DNA from: Pseudomonadota bacterium
GTDB taxonomy: Bacteria > Pseudomonadota > Gammaproteobacteria > Steroidobacterales > Steroidobacteraceae
Direction of reading: 5' to 3'
Length of the DNA stretch: 64,000 nt
NCBI GenBank assembly: GCA_025355105.1
Contig: JANYAE010000115.1
Coordinates: 1 to 64,000 of the forward strand
Below, one piece after another: positions 15,408-23,588 of the stretch. Under the pieces are notes generated by a model, which searched no databases, was not told the origin of the DNA, and saw only the letters and a list, made by a program, of their open reading frames with translations. Positions within the stretch are counted from its first letter, which is position 1; every line of letters begins with the position of its first letter. The position numbers were made by a program, and so were the translations under genes.

Positions 15408-16067
15408 ATGCCGCTCGCGCTCTACGGTCATCCGTTCTCTTCGTACACGCAGAAATCGCTCGTCGCGCTTTACGAGAACGGCACGCCATTCGAGTTCCGC
15501 TGCTTGGGCGCGGATGCACCGCAACACTCGGCCGAGTGGCTGCGGCGCTGGCCACTGCGCAAGTTCCCGCTGCTGGTGGATGGCGAGCGAAACATCGTCG
15601 AGACCAGCGTCATTATCGAATACCTGCAGCTCGTGCATCCGGGGCCGGTGCGCCTGTTGCCCGCAGACCCGCTCGCCGCGTTGGACGTGCGCTTCCTCGA
15701 CCGCTTCTTCGACCTGTACGTCATGAGCCCGGTGCAGCACGCGGTCGACGGTGCGTTGACCGGAGACCCGGTGAAGCGCCGGGAAGGGCTGGCTCGCGCC
15801 GAGAATCGGCTGGATCTCGCCTACGCGTGGCTCGAAGGGCAGCTTGCCGGCCGGACGTGGGCGGCCGGTGCGGACTTCACGCTGGCGGATTGCGCGGCCG
15901 CGCCGGCGCTGTTCTACGCGGACTGGACGCACCGAATTTCCGAAGCGTTTCCTGTGCTCCGCGCGTACCGCGCGCGCCTGCTCGGCCGCCCGTCCTTCGC
16001 GCGGGCGGTGCAAGAGGCGCGGCGATTCCGTCCGCTGTTCCCGCTCGGGGCGCCCGACCGGGACTGA
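15408..16067 (+). CDS. Glutathione S-transferase family protein
   Basis: 219 residues. The N-terminal thioredoxin-like domain has LYGHPFSSYTQKSLVALYE (catalytic Ser/Tyr region, residues 5-20), the cis-Pro loop RKFPLLVDGE near 52 and the gamma-Glu-binding VETSVIIEYL near 64-73. An all-alpha C-terminal domain follows (LEGQLAGRTWAAGADFTLADC near 145-165, the N-capping motif). The length and both domains are standard for cytosolic bacterial GSTs. The likely role is glutathione conjugation or reduction of electrophiles. It stands alone on the plus strand; the exact substrate cannot be inferred. Confidence 0.9.
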   Translation: MPLALYGHPFSSYTQKSLVALYENGTPFEFRCLGADAPQHSAEWLRRWPLRKFPLLVDGERNIVETSVIIEYLQLVHPGPVRLLPADPLAALDVRFLDRFFDLYVMSPVQHAVDGALTGDPVKRREGLARAENRLDLAYAWLEGQLAGRTWAAGADFTLADCAAAPALFYADWTHRISEAFPVLRAYRARLLGRPSFARAVQEARRFRPLFPLGAPDRD

Positions 16068-16367
16068 AGCCCGCGGCACAGCGGCTGATCGGAGCTGGCG
16101 CGAGATTCTCGACACGCTCAAGAATTCTCGGGTCAAGAGCGAGGGCTTCGCGCCGAGCGGTTGCGCTGAGCGCCTGCGCGGCAATTGCACCACGGACTGC
16201 GATCTGGGGAAATCAGGCGCGACGGCGAACGAAGGCTCCCGGCCGGGAGCCCTCTGTCGGAGCTGGTCGCCCGCAACTTCCGGGACACGATCGATCATGG
16301 CCCTCGGCGAAGTGTCGCACCGGCCGGCGTCCCGGGACCGCCATCAGCCGCAGCGCCCACCGGCCGC

Positions 16368-17594
16368 TCAGTCGATGCGGCGCTCTCCTGATCCAAAGAC
16401 CAGAAATGCCACTGCGCCGAGCAACGCGATGCCGGCGGTCAGGTAGAACGGCGCGGCGAAGCTGCCGGTCCGGTCGACCAGCCAGCCGGTGATGAAGACG
16501 CCGACGATGCCGGGCAACGTGGCGACCGTGTTGCTGATGCCCCAGATCACGTCGGCATGGCGGGGCGCGATGTCGAAGCAGTTGGGTGCGAAACCCGCGA
16601 TGACGCAGGCGCCTAACCCGGCCGCCGCGCACGCAAGGATCAGGCCGGCTGTCAGCGAGGTCGCGCCCGGCAGCAGCAGCAAGAACATCCCCAGGCCGCC
16701 GAGCCCGATCGTGTTCATCAGCTTGCGGACGAAGGTCGCGCTGCGACCGGCGCGCAGCAGGCGGTCTGCGGCTGCCGCGGAGACGTTGGCCATGATGAAT
16801 GCGGCAAGCCACGGTGCCGCCGAGAGCGCGCCGGCATTGACCAGCGTGACGCCGAACGCATGCTTGAAGTAGCTCGGCAACCACGCCAGTTGCACGTACA
16901 ACGACCAGTTGGCGCAGAAGTGGGCGACGACGATCGCCCAGATCGCGGGCATGCGCACCAAGCTCGCCCACGGGATCTGCGTCGGCGCCTTCGCGGCGGG
17001 GGGCTCGACGCCCCAGCCGTTGCCGACGGCCGCGAACCACGCAGCGGCCCAGAGGAGCCCGACCGCTCCGAATGCGTAGAACGGGAACGGCCAGCCGTAG
17101 CCGCGCACCAGCCAGGCGGTTGCCGGCAGCGCGAACACCGTGCCGACGTAGAGCATGCTGATCAGCAGTGCCACCGCGCGGGAACGCTGCAGCGGCGGCA
17201 CCCAGCGACCGATCATGTTCATCGAGGCCGGAAAGACCGCTGCCTCGCCGAGCCCGAGCGCGATGCGCGCAACGACCAGCGCCGGCAGCGACAGTAGCGC
17301 GGCCGGCGGCGTGAGCGCCGTGAACAGCGACCACCAGAGTACCGCGACGCCGAGCACGATCTTGCCGCCGTAGCGGAACGCGAGCGCGCCGCCGGCGAGC
17401 ATCATCAGGATGTAGCCAATGAAGAACGACGAGAGAACAAGGCCCTTCTGGGTCTCGTTCCAGCCAAGCTGCGCCTGCATCGCGATCGCGCCGATCGAGA
17501 TATTGGTCCGGTCGATGTACGAGATGAAGACCGCCGCACACAGCAGCAGGACGACCAGATAGTGTGCAGGCCAGCGCGAGCTGCGCGCGGTCAC
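16368..17594 (-). CDS. MFS transporter, anion:cation symporter (ACS) type
   Basis: 408 residues from GTG 17594, with about twelve membrane helices. The first helix region FISYIDRTNISIGAIAM is the ACS-family signature (xYxDRxNxSxA). Loop 2-3 carries ALAFRYGGKIVL, and helix 4 has RIALGLGEAAVFPASMNMIGRW, as in hexuronate, phthalate or sialic-acid type symporters. It would import an organic anion with protons across the inner membrane; the substrate is not deducible. The 300 bp between it and the GST gene are convergent intergenic sequence with no recognised feature. Confidence 0.88.
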   Translation of the reverse strand: MTARSSRWPAHYLVVLLLCAAVFISYIDRTNISIGAIAMQAQLGWNETQKGLVLSSFFIGYILMMLAGGALAFRYGGKIVLGVAVLWWSLFTALTPPAALLSLPALVVARIALGLGEAAVFPASMNMIGRWVPPLQRSRAVALLISMLYVGTVFALPATAWLVRGYGWPFPFYAFGAVGLLWAAAWFAAVGNGWGVEPPAAKAPTQIPWASLVRMPAIWAIVVAHFCANWSLYVQLAWLPSYFKHAFGVTLVNAGALSAAPWLAAFIMANVSAAAADRLLRAGRSATFVRKLMNTIGLGGLGMFLLLLPGATSLTAGLILACAAAGLGACVIAGFAPNCFDIAPRHADVIWGISNTVATLPGIVGVFITGWLVDRTGSFAAPFYLTAGIALLGAVAFLVFGSGERRID

Positions 17595-18064
17595 GTGCGC
17601 CGGTTCCAGCCTTCAGCCGTGGTGTCGCTCAAACGCCGAACCTCCGCTGCCGTCGGGCCCAGCGAGTGTACACGCCCGGCAGCGCGGCGATCCGCGGCCC
17701 GAAGCGCGGCAGCGGACCTCTGCCATCGGATCGGCCAGCTGCTCCCGCGCGTCACCGGTTCTGGCCGGAGTTTGCCGATCGGAGTGCGAGTCGCTCGCGG
17801 CGCTCGTCGCTGCGCGCCGCCGTCGCCCCCGCAACAGCTGAGAGGGTATCGAAGATCAATTGAACCTTCTGCATTCAGCTGCGCCTGTTCGATCGGACCG
17901 CAAGCGCCGGGATTCGGCCGACACCAGACGCTTCACCGTGTGCCGACGTTGCGCCCAATCAGATGGGCGTAGCTTACGGCGGCGCAAGCGACGGAGGCGT
18001 TCCGCCCGCCAGCTGATCGCGCAGCGGCGGCGCGTCAGCTCGTGGTCATCCGGGGGAAATCGCT
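17595..18064. other. 470-bp gap, nothing recognised
   Basis: Contains the upstream region of the MFS gene and the downstream region of the propeller protein gene. No RNA, repeat or gene is supported. Confidence 0.4.
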
Positions 18065-18718
18065 CTAGCCGCCCGCCGCAGGTCGGCGCCTGGGTCGACG
18101 GACGGCTCTGATCTTGCCGCTGCGCCCGCCGCCACAGAAAAACTGATCGGCGCCATCGGACTCGAGTCCCGAGACCGCGACCCCAGGCGGCATTTCGAGG
18201 GTCTCGAGGACAGCGCCGGTCTGAGCGTCGACGCGGCGCAGGTCACTCTGGTCACCTTCCCAGGTGCCATGCCAGAGCTCGCCGTTGACCCAAGTGACCC
18301 CGGTGACGAAGCGCTGCGACTCGATCGTGCGCAGGACCTCTCCTGTCTGCGGATCGATCTGACGAATCTTGCGATCCCGATACTGTCCGACCCAGAGCGT
18401 GCCTTCGTGCCATGCGAGCCCTGAGTCAGCGCCGCCGCCGGGCGCCGGGATCGTGGCGAGCACCTCGCCGGTGCTCGGATCGACCTTCTGGATGCGATCC
18501 TCGGCAATCTGGTACAGGTGCCGGCCGTCGAAGGCGGTTCCAGCGTGCGCGGCGACATCGATCGAGCGCAGCGTCTTCCCGCTCGTCGGATCGAGGGCGT
18601 TCAGCGTGTCGCCGGCGGCGAACCAGACATGCCGGCCGTCGTAGGTGACGCCATGGACGTGGTCGATGCCCGGGAAGGGTCCGTACTCACGGACGATTTC
18701 GGCTGCTGCTCGTTTCAT
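18065..18718 (-). CDS. Beta-propeller protein related to glutaminyl cyclase / Vgb-like
   Basis: 217 residues with repeated blades of about 40 residues: GVTYDGRHVWFAAGD, GTAFDGRHLYQIAED, GLAWHEGTLWVGQYRD and GVTWVNGELWHGTW, each followed by a DPxTGxVL turn. This is the pattern of plant/bacterial glutamine-cyclotransferase-like and streptogramin-lyase-like propellers. There is no signal peptide, so it is cytoplasmic. It lies 9 bp downstream of a TPR/winged-helix regulator in the same direction and likely in the same transcript, with a DUF899 gene divergent. The enzymatic role is not established; sugar- or peptide-binding is possible. Confidence 0.75.
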   Translation of the reverse strand: MKRAAAEIVREYGPFPGIDHVHGVTYDGRHVWFAAGDTLNALDPTSGKTLRSIDVAAHAGTAFDGRHLYQIAEDRIQKVDPSTGEVLATIPAPGGGADSGLAWHEGTLWVGQYRDRKIRQIDPQTGEVLRTIESQRFVTGVTWVNGELWHGTWEGDQSDLRRVDAQTGAVLETLEMPPGVAVSGLESDGADQFFCGGGRSGKIRAVRRPRRRPAAGG

Positions 18719-18727
18719 GGCACTACC

Positions 18728-19948
18728 CTAGTCGCTCTGCGGAGGGGCAGGGAGTAACAAAATCGTCGTGAATCCGGGCAGAGGAGCGGTCACCCAGCGG
18801 CGTGCTCGTCCGCGGCCCGCCGAATGCGCCTTGCCCGATCGCGCGAGCGACTGAAGTGCCCGCTGCACCGTGCGCAGGCTGGCACTGAGCGCAAGTGACA
18901 GAGCCGAACTTGACCACGACTCACCGTCGGCGAGCAGGGCGAGGACCGCCGCGTGTTCGTCTTCCACAGGCCGCGCGATGACGACGATTTCGTGCGCGCG
19001 GCGCGCCGAGATCGCAAATCCTCTCTTGGTCGCGACGACGTCCGCCAGCGAGCGAAGCACTCGGCGCAGCCGCCCGACCTCGACCCGCAACCGCGCGCGA
19101 TAGCTCTCATCGACACGCTTGCCCCGGAATGCGCGCGCCACCAGCGTCTCCCTCGGCACGTCCGCCGGCCACGCTTCCGCGAGCAGGCGCGCGAGCGTGA
19201 ACAGGACCGGGCGCCTGGCGAGCTCGATCGCCGTGCCGGCCTCACGGACGCTGAACCGGCAGGCGTCTACGACGAGCGCTCTGGAGGACAGTATCTCTTC
19301 AACGTCCGCGAGCCGAAGGTCCCGCTCGGTGCCGTGTGCGATCAACCGCGCCGCGGGCGTCGTCAGGACAAGCGCTGCGGCGTCGACTTCAGCGGCCAAC
19401 GCCGGGATTCCTGATAGACGGGCGGCGCGCAAGGCGCGCGCGAACGCAAGGCTCGCGGTCCTCGTCCGGACGCGGCGCACGGCGATCCCGGCGATGATCA
19501 GCTCGTGGGCCGCCCGCAGGGCCGGCGGAACGGCCTTGGGGTCAAGCTGGCTCACCGCCTGCTCGGCCGCATCGAGACGGCCGATCAGGAGCAGGCGCCG
19601 AATCCCGAGGTACCGTGCGTGGGCCGCGTTCACGCGGTCACCGTGCGCTTCGAGCGTCAGGCGGGCCACGTCGAGGGATCTCGCGGACCAGCTGAAGTCG
19701 CGGCAGGCGACTGCGATCTCGGCCTCGGCAACGATGCACCGCGCGCGCGCGACCGCCTCCCGCGGACCGTAGCCGCGCGCCGCCCGGCGGAGCAGGGCCC
19801 TCGCTCGGGCGAGATCGCCAAGCTGTGCCATGGCGGTGCCGCGGAGCGCGAGCGCCGGCGGGTCGTCGCGCAGGGCAACCCGCTTCAGTGCGCCAAGGGG
19901 GTCGCCGACCGCGAGGGCGCGCGCAGCGGCGGCGATCAGCGAGTCCAC
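18728..19948 (-). CDS. TPR-containing transcriptional regulator with winged-helix domain
   Basis: 406 residues. The N-terminal 200 residues are alpha-helical repeats (ALRGTAMAQLGDLARARALLRRA) typical of TPR-like sensors. Residues about 225-315 (LVVDACRFSVREAGTAIEL, then RRPVLFTLARLLAEA, RVEVGRLRRVLRSLADVV) resemble an OmpR-type winged helix. A second small helix-turn-helix follows (SSALSLALSASLRTVQRALQSLARSGKA near 355-385). It is the first gene of a two-gene operon with the propeller protein and is divergent from the DUF899 gene; the palindrome in the shared intergenic region may be its operator. The signal is unknown. Confidence 0.7.
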   Translation of the reverse strand: MDSLIAAAARALAVGDPLGALKRVALRDDPPALALRGTAMAQLGDLARARALLRRAARGYGPREAVARARCIVAEAEIAVACRDFSWSARSLDVARLTLEAHGDRVNAAHARYLGIRRLLLIGRLDAAEQAVSQLDPKAVPPALRAAHELIIAGIAVRRVRTRTASLAFARALRAARLSGIPALAAEVDAAALVLTTPAARLIAHGTERDLRLADVEEILSSRALVVDACRFSVREAGTAIELARRPVLFTLARLLAEAWPADVPRETLVARAFRGKRVDESYRARLRVEVGRLRRVLRSLADVVATKRGFAISARRAHEIVVIARPVEDEHAAVLALLADGESWSSSALSLALSASLRTVQRALQSLARSGKAHSAGRGRARRWVTAPLPGFTTILLLPAPPQSD

Positions 19949-19975
19949 GCGAATCCCGTCACGTTTGTCACTCCC

Positions 19976-19996
19976 AGGCGCCGCACCTCGGCGCCT
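19976..19996. promoter_or_regulatory. Inverted repeat, possible operator between regulator and DUF899 gene
   Basis: AGGCGCCG-N5-CGGCGCCT is a perfect 8-bp inverted repeat centred in the 86-bp divergent promoter region. It is a candidate binding site for the winged-helix regulator at 18728-19948, or a hairpin in the DUF899 leader. Confidence 0.4.
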
Positions 19997-20034
19997 AATC
20001 TAGCGCATCACCAATCACCACGAGGAGATCAGCG

Positions 20035-20790
20035 ATGACCACCCACAAGACCGGGACGCGCCAGGAGTGGCTCACGGAGCGACTCGAGCTGCTTCAGGCG
20101 GAGAAGGAGCTGACGCGGCGCAGCGATGAGCTGGCGCAACGGCGGCAGACGTTGCCGTGGGTCCGCACCGACAAGGAGTATCGGTTCGACACCGCGGACG
20201 GGAGCGCGTCGCTGGCAGATCTCTTTCGCGGGCGCTCACAGCTCCTGATCTACCACTTCATGTTCGGGCCCGACTACACCGCCGGCTGCCCGTCGTGCTC
20301 AATGATTGCCGACGGCTTTGACCGGTTCGCCGTTCACCTCGCCCAGCATGACGTGATGTTGTGGGCGGTGTCGCGGGCGCCGCTGGCGAAGCTGCAGAGC
20401 TACCGGCGGCGGATGGGATGGACATTTCCATGGGCATCTTCGTTCAGCAGCGACTTCAACTCCGACTTCAGCGTCTCGTGCACTGCGGACGAGCAGCGTG
20501 AGGGTGGCGTCGAGTACAACTACCGCCGTGGCGGCCATGCCCTGGACGCGACGAGCGCGCCAGAGCCCGTTCGGCAGTTCGCTGCAATGTGCGGAACCGA
20601 TGCGCCCACCTTCACGCGCGATCGGCCGGGCATGAGTGCGTTCGTGCTCGACGACGGGGTCGTCTATCACACCTACTCGACCTATGCGCGCGGCCTCGAC
20701 GGCCTATGGGGTGCCTACCAGTGGCTCGACCGCGCACCGTTGGGGCGCAACGAGGCGGGCATCTGGTGGCGACGTCACGACGAGTACTAG
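20035..20790 (+). CDS. DUF899 family thioredoxin-like protein
   Basis: 251 residues with AGGAG upstream of ATG 20035. A helical N terminus (LQAEKELTRRSDELAQRRQ) is followed by YRFDTADGSASLADLF, QLLIYHFMFGPDYTAGCPSCS near 75-90 and VSRAPLAKLQSYRRRMGW near 118. The C-terminal FVLDDGVVYHTYSTYARG and MGWTFPWASS motifs are diagnostic for DUF899, a thioredoxin/peroxiredoxin-like fold with a CPxC-type pair (CPSC). It probably acts in cytoplasmic redox chemistry; no substrate is known. A tiny CPLC-containing membrane protein follows 11 bp downstream. Confidence 0.88.
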   Translation: MTTHKTGTRQEWLTERLELLQAEKELTRRSDELAQRRQTLPWVRTDKEYRFDTADGSASLADLFRGRSQLLIYHFMFGPDYTAGCPSCSMIADGFDRFAVHLAQHDVMLWAVSRAPLAKLQSYRRRMGWTFPWASSFSSDFNSDFSVSCTADEQREGGVEYNYRRGGHALDATSAPEPVRQFAAMCGTDAPTFTRDRPGMSAFVLDDGVVYHTYSTYARGLDGLWGAYQWLDRAPLGRNEAGIWWRRHDEY

Positions 20791-20801
20791 GGAGCCTGCC
20801 C

Positions 20802-20933
20802 ATGTGCCCCCTCTGTATCACGACAGCGGCGCTGTCCGCTGCCGGCACGACCGCCGGCGCAGGCGCACTGGCCTTCGCGACGAGCAGATGGCGGATTCTG
20901 TTGCGCTGGCTTTGCGGCCGGCGGCGCAGCTGA
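20802..20933 (+). CDS. Tiny CPLC-motif membrane protein
   Basis: 43 residues, MCPLCITTAALSAAG, then a hydrophobic stretch to about residue 35 and a basic tail. AGGGAG lies 7 nt before ATG 20802, and the DUF899 stop is only 11 bp upstream. A Cys pair at the extreme N terminus before one membrane span, directly behind a CPSC-containing DUF899 protein, suggests a redox partner. It is missed by length-filtered gene calling. Confidence 0.65.
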   Translation: MCPLCITTAALSAAGTTAGAGALAFATSRWRILLRWLCGRRRS

Positions 20934-21079
20934 AGTCCGAAGCAAGCGGGGCAGGCGGGTGGCGGAGCGTGCTGCTCCTGGCCGCCGCCGCTCCGGTCAT
21001 GACCGGCGCGCAGCAACCTCGGCTGTCAGGCTCCGCCGCCCCGGGCGCAGCGCCGAGCCTCTGACCTGTTAGCCGCGGC

Positions 21080-21217
21080 TCACTTCTCGTGCTTATCAAG
21101 GAAGGCGATCAGCCGGTTGAACAGCGCATAGAGACCGATCAGCGCTCCCCCGACCACGATCGTCAGGATCAGAAACACGACGAGAAACGGCAGCCAGTCG
21201 ATACGCATGGTGCCCAT
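21080..21217 (-). CDS. Small single-span membrane protein
   Basis: 45 residues: MGTMRIDWLPFLVVF, a continuous hydrophobic helix to about residue 30, then LFNRLIAFLDKHEK. The composition is clearly protein-like and ends at a TGA. Three clustered in-frame ATGs (21220, 21217, 21208) leave the exact start open. No family is recognised and there are no partner genes in the same direction. It is called because of the amphipathic, charge-balanced sequence. Confidence 0.5.
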   Translation of the reverse strand: MGTMRIDWLPFLVVFLILTIVVGGALIGLYALFNRLIAFLDKHEK

Positions 21218-21220
21218 CAT

Positions 21221-21675
21221 AGGATGGTCACGGCCGGATGGCGCGCTGCCTCGCGGTCACCGCGGATGAAGGAGTCTACGGGCAGCGCCTCACGTTCCGC
21301 GCACGGCCGGGACGATCGGCCCGCTGATGCCACTCGCGCCGCCGGCAACTGCGTGTGCGTCGCCCCGCCCGGTGCGACGGTCAGTCTGGCCAGCCGGCGA
21401 GCTTCAGACCCGCGTACAGCGGCTCGAATCCGTTCAGCGCCGTGGCCGGCACCATCCACTGGCGTGCGGCCCCGACCGAGCGCACCGCGGTCACCGAGCC
21501 CTGAAGATCCTCGAGGGCGTGCTGTGTAAGATCAAAATGACCGAGTCGCGCGCGGCCGCCGCGACGTCGACTCGCCCTCGAGCACGTGCGGAGAACCGAC
21601 GAGGTGTGGCGAGCCGCATGATCCAACACGTTGCACGTCGCAGCGGCTCTGCACGTGCATCGCGCGTGCCGGATG
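21221..21675. other. 455-bp stretch without a supported gene
   Basis: A minus-strand frame (21381-21629) ends with a protein-like LNGFEPLYAGLKLAGWPD, but its upstream half is Arg-rich noise and no start is convincing. It may be the remains of a decayed gene. Confidence 0.35.
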
Positions 21676-22215
21676 CTAGCGCGACGTTCCTGCCGGCGGC
21701 GCCAGCGAGCGGGCGTACAGCTCGACCGTCTCGCTGTCGCCGCGCAGGCAGATACGTCGCTCGTGGACGAAGCCGGTGCGCTCGAGAGTCGCGATGGAAC
21801 GCGTGTTCTGCGCCGTCACGATGGCCACCAGGCGACGCAGGCCGAAGCTCGTACCGGCCATCTCGATCAGCGCCCGGCACGCCTCGGTGGCGTAGCCGAG
21901 GCGCCGAAAGCGCGGTAGCAGCGCGTAGCCGAGATCAACGTCGTCAAGCGTCGGGCGCCGCAGCAGGCCCGCGATGCCGACCGGCAGGCCGCTGCTCCTT
22001 TCAGTGAGTCGCAGGAGACCGAAGCGGTGCTCCGCATAGCTGCGCAGCGGTCCAGTTTGCAGGTAGCCTGCGACATCGCTCACCTCGCGCACGCCCCGGT
22101 CACCGATGTAGCGGCGAAAGTCGGCATCGTTGAGGAGCGTCACGATGAATGGCGCGTCGCCGAGCGTGAGTGGCGAAAACGCGAGGCGCGGCGCGCTCGG
22201 AAGAATCGGCTCCAT
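21676..22215 (-). CDS. GNAT acetyltransferase, RimJ/RimL type
   Basis: 179 residues from ATG 22215 (MEPILPSAP), with GGAG 6 nt upstream; the earlier ATG at 22233 lacks a ribosome site. RLAFSPLTLGDAPFI opens the fold. PVGIAGLLRRPTLDDVDLGYALLP and the acetyl-CoA loop RRLGYATEACRALI (R-x-x-G-x-A) lie near 95-120. TAQNTRSIATLERTGF near 140-155 is the standard late motif. It belongs to the Acetyltransf_3 group, which acetylates N-terminal or small-molecule amines. It is monocistronic and the target is unknown. Confidence 0.88.
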   Translation of the reverse strand: MEPILPSAPRLAFSPLTLGDAPFIVTLLNDADFRRYIGDRGVREVSDVAGYLQTGPLRSYAEHRFGLLRLTERSSGLPVGIAGLLRRPTLDDVDLGYALLPRFRRLGYATEACRALIEMAGTSFGLRRLVAIVTAQNTRSIATLERTGFVHERRICLRGDSETVELYARSLAPPAGTSR

Positions 22216-22383
22216 TCGCGCTCCCGGCGCCATTCGGGCCTGCGAAGTCTACCGAACTCCTGCCGCCGCCTGCGGACGCGCAGCGGCGACCGGTTCGCGC
22301 CGGCGGTTTGCGATTGGCGAGGCGCTCGACAAGGCTGCCGACAGTAAATGAGCACGCCGTGACCGGCGCGACCGAAGCACGCG

Positions 22384-22671
22384 TCAGGACGGCGCGCGGG
22401 CCGGCGCCGCCGGGCGGCGCTTCGCCGCCGGGGCGTGAGTCACCTGCGCGGTGGTGGCCGCCGGGTGCTTGGCATTGGCGCGAGCGTGGTGAGCCGGCCG
22501 CGCCGGTCCGACGATCGGCGCGCCGATCGGCGAGCCGTAGACGTGCGGGCCGGAATGATTCCCCGGCGCGTAGGAACTGGGCTGCGTCTTGGTCGGCTTC
22601 GTCTGCGCGGTCGCCGCCAGCGGCGTGGCTAGGGCGAGAGCGAGGAGCGTCGCCCGTGCGATTCTCGTCAT
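22384..22671 (-). CDS. Small secreted basic protein of unknown function
   Basis: 95 residues from ATG 22671, with GGAGG 9 nt upstream. A clear signal peptide (MTRIARATLLALALA to about ATAQ) is followed by a low-complexity, Ala/Pro/His/Lys-rich mature part (YAPGNHSGPHVYGSPIG, then several short basic Ala/Pro blocks). It is probably periplasmic. The many His residues might bind metal, but this is speculation. No partner is adjacent. Confidence 0.55.
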   Translation of the reverse strand: MTRIARATLLALALATPLAATAQTKPTKTQPSSYAPGNHSGPHVYGSPIGAPIVGPARPAHHARANAKHPAATTAQVTHAPAAKRRPAAPARAPS

Positions 22672-23588
22672 ATGCCGAATCCTCCAGAACGCCATCGTAG
22701 ACAGATCCGTTGCGGCGCGAAGTTGTGGCGTGACGTGATCGTGACGCGTGTCTCCAATTGCCCGCGCAGCGCAGCGATTGGCGCGCTGCGGCGGCCGCGC
22801 CTGCTCTTGGCCGTGCACCTCAACCTGTGATTTGCCTCACAAAGCCACGCCGGTAGCGGTGAGCCGTCTCTCGGTGATCGGCGTCGTCGTGCCGAGCCGA
22901 GCTCGTATTGCGGGATCGGCCGGAACGAGAACGCGAAGCGCCGCCGAGCGTCAGCGGCTCGCGCACGGTTGCCGCGACGCGTCCGGTGCGACGACGGCGG
23001 CGCGCGACAGCGACGTCAGACGACGGTCGTGCCGCTTCGGACGTCACGTGGCAACCGCATGGGCTTCGGTCAGGGTCCGGTCGTTCGCGGGCTCGCCGAG
23101 GTCCCGACGAGCGTCGTGCGCCGCGCCTGGGCCTGGTCGAGGCCGCCTGGAGCCGCAACGACGCCGCCGGCGCCGCGCGGTTGATGGCGTACTCCCTGGC
23201 GCCGCGATGAGCCTCGCCCGGCGCCAGCCATCGCTCGCACAGTGATCACGGGCGCGGCGTTACGGCGCCCGCAGGCGACTGGCCACCAGGTCGCGGTCGG
23301 CTGAGCGTACGGTGTAGCGGTCGCCGCCTTGCCGGTCGCGAGGCTATTTTCGTTGGACGATCAGCAACTTGGGGCACGTCGCTACGTCCTTTCTCAGGAG
23401 TGACTCTGCCTCACGCTCAGCTGTCGCGGAATCAAGACGCCGAAACATCTTGAGTGGCGGCGCGGCGCGCTCAATAGTGAGGTAGCGGGGCACGCAGGCC
23501 ACCGCGCGCGCCACGCGGGCAGCGGCCGACTACAGGCCGCCGGCGCATGCCAGCTGATGGATCGGAATCTCGCAGGGGACAGGTGACG
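22672..23588. other. 917-bp stretch without a recognisable gene
   Basis: The longest gene-free stretch in the window. Both strands carry only Arg/Ser-rich shadow frames. No tRNA, inverted terminal repeat or other structure was identified by eye. It may hold decayed sequence or an unrecognised RNA. Confidence 0.4.

Noticed and set aside
15844-16446. 200-codon frame over the GST 3' end
   Set aside because: Shadow of the glutathione transferase continuing into intergenic sequence; Arg-rich.
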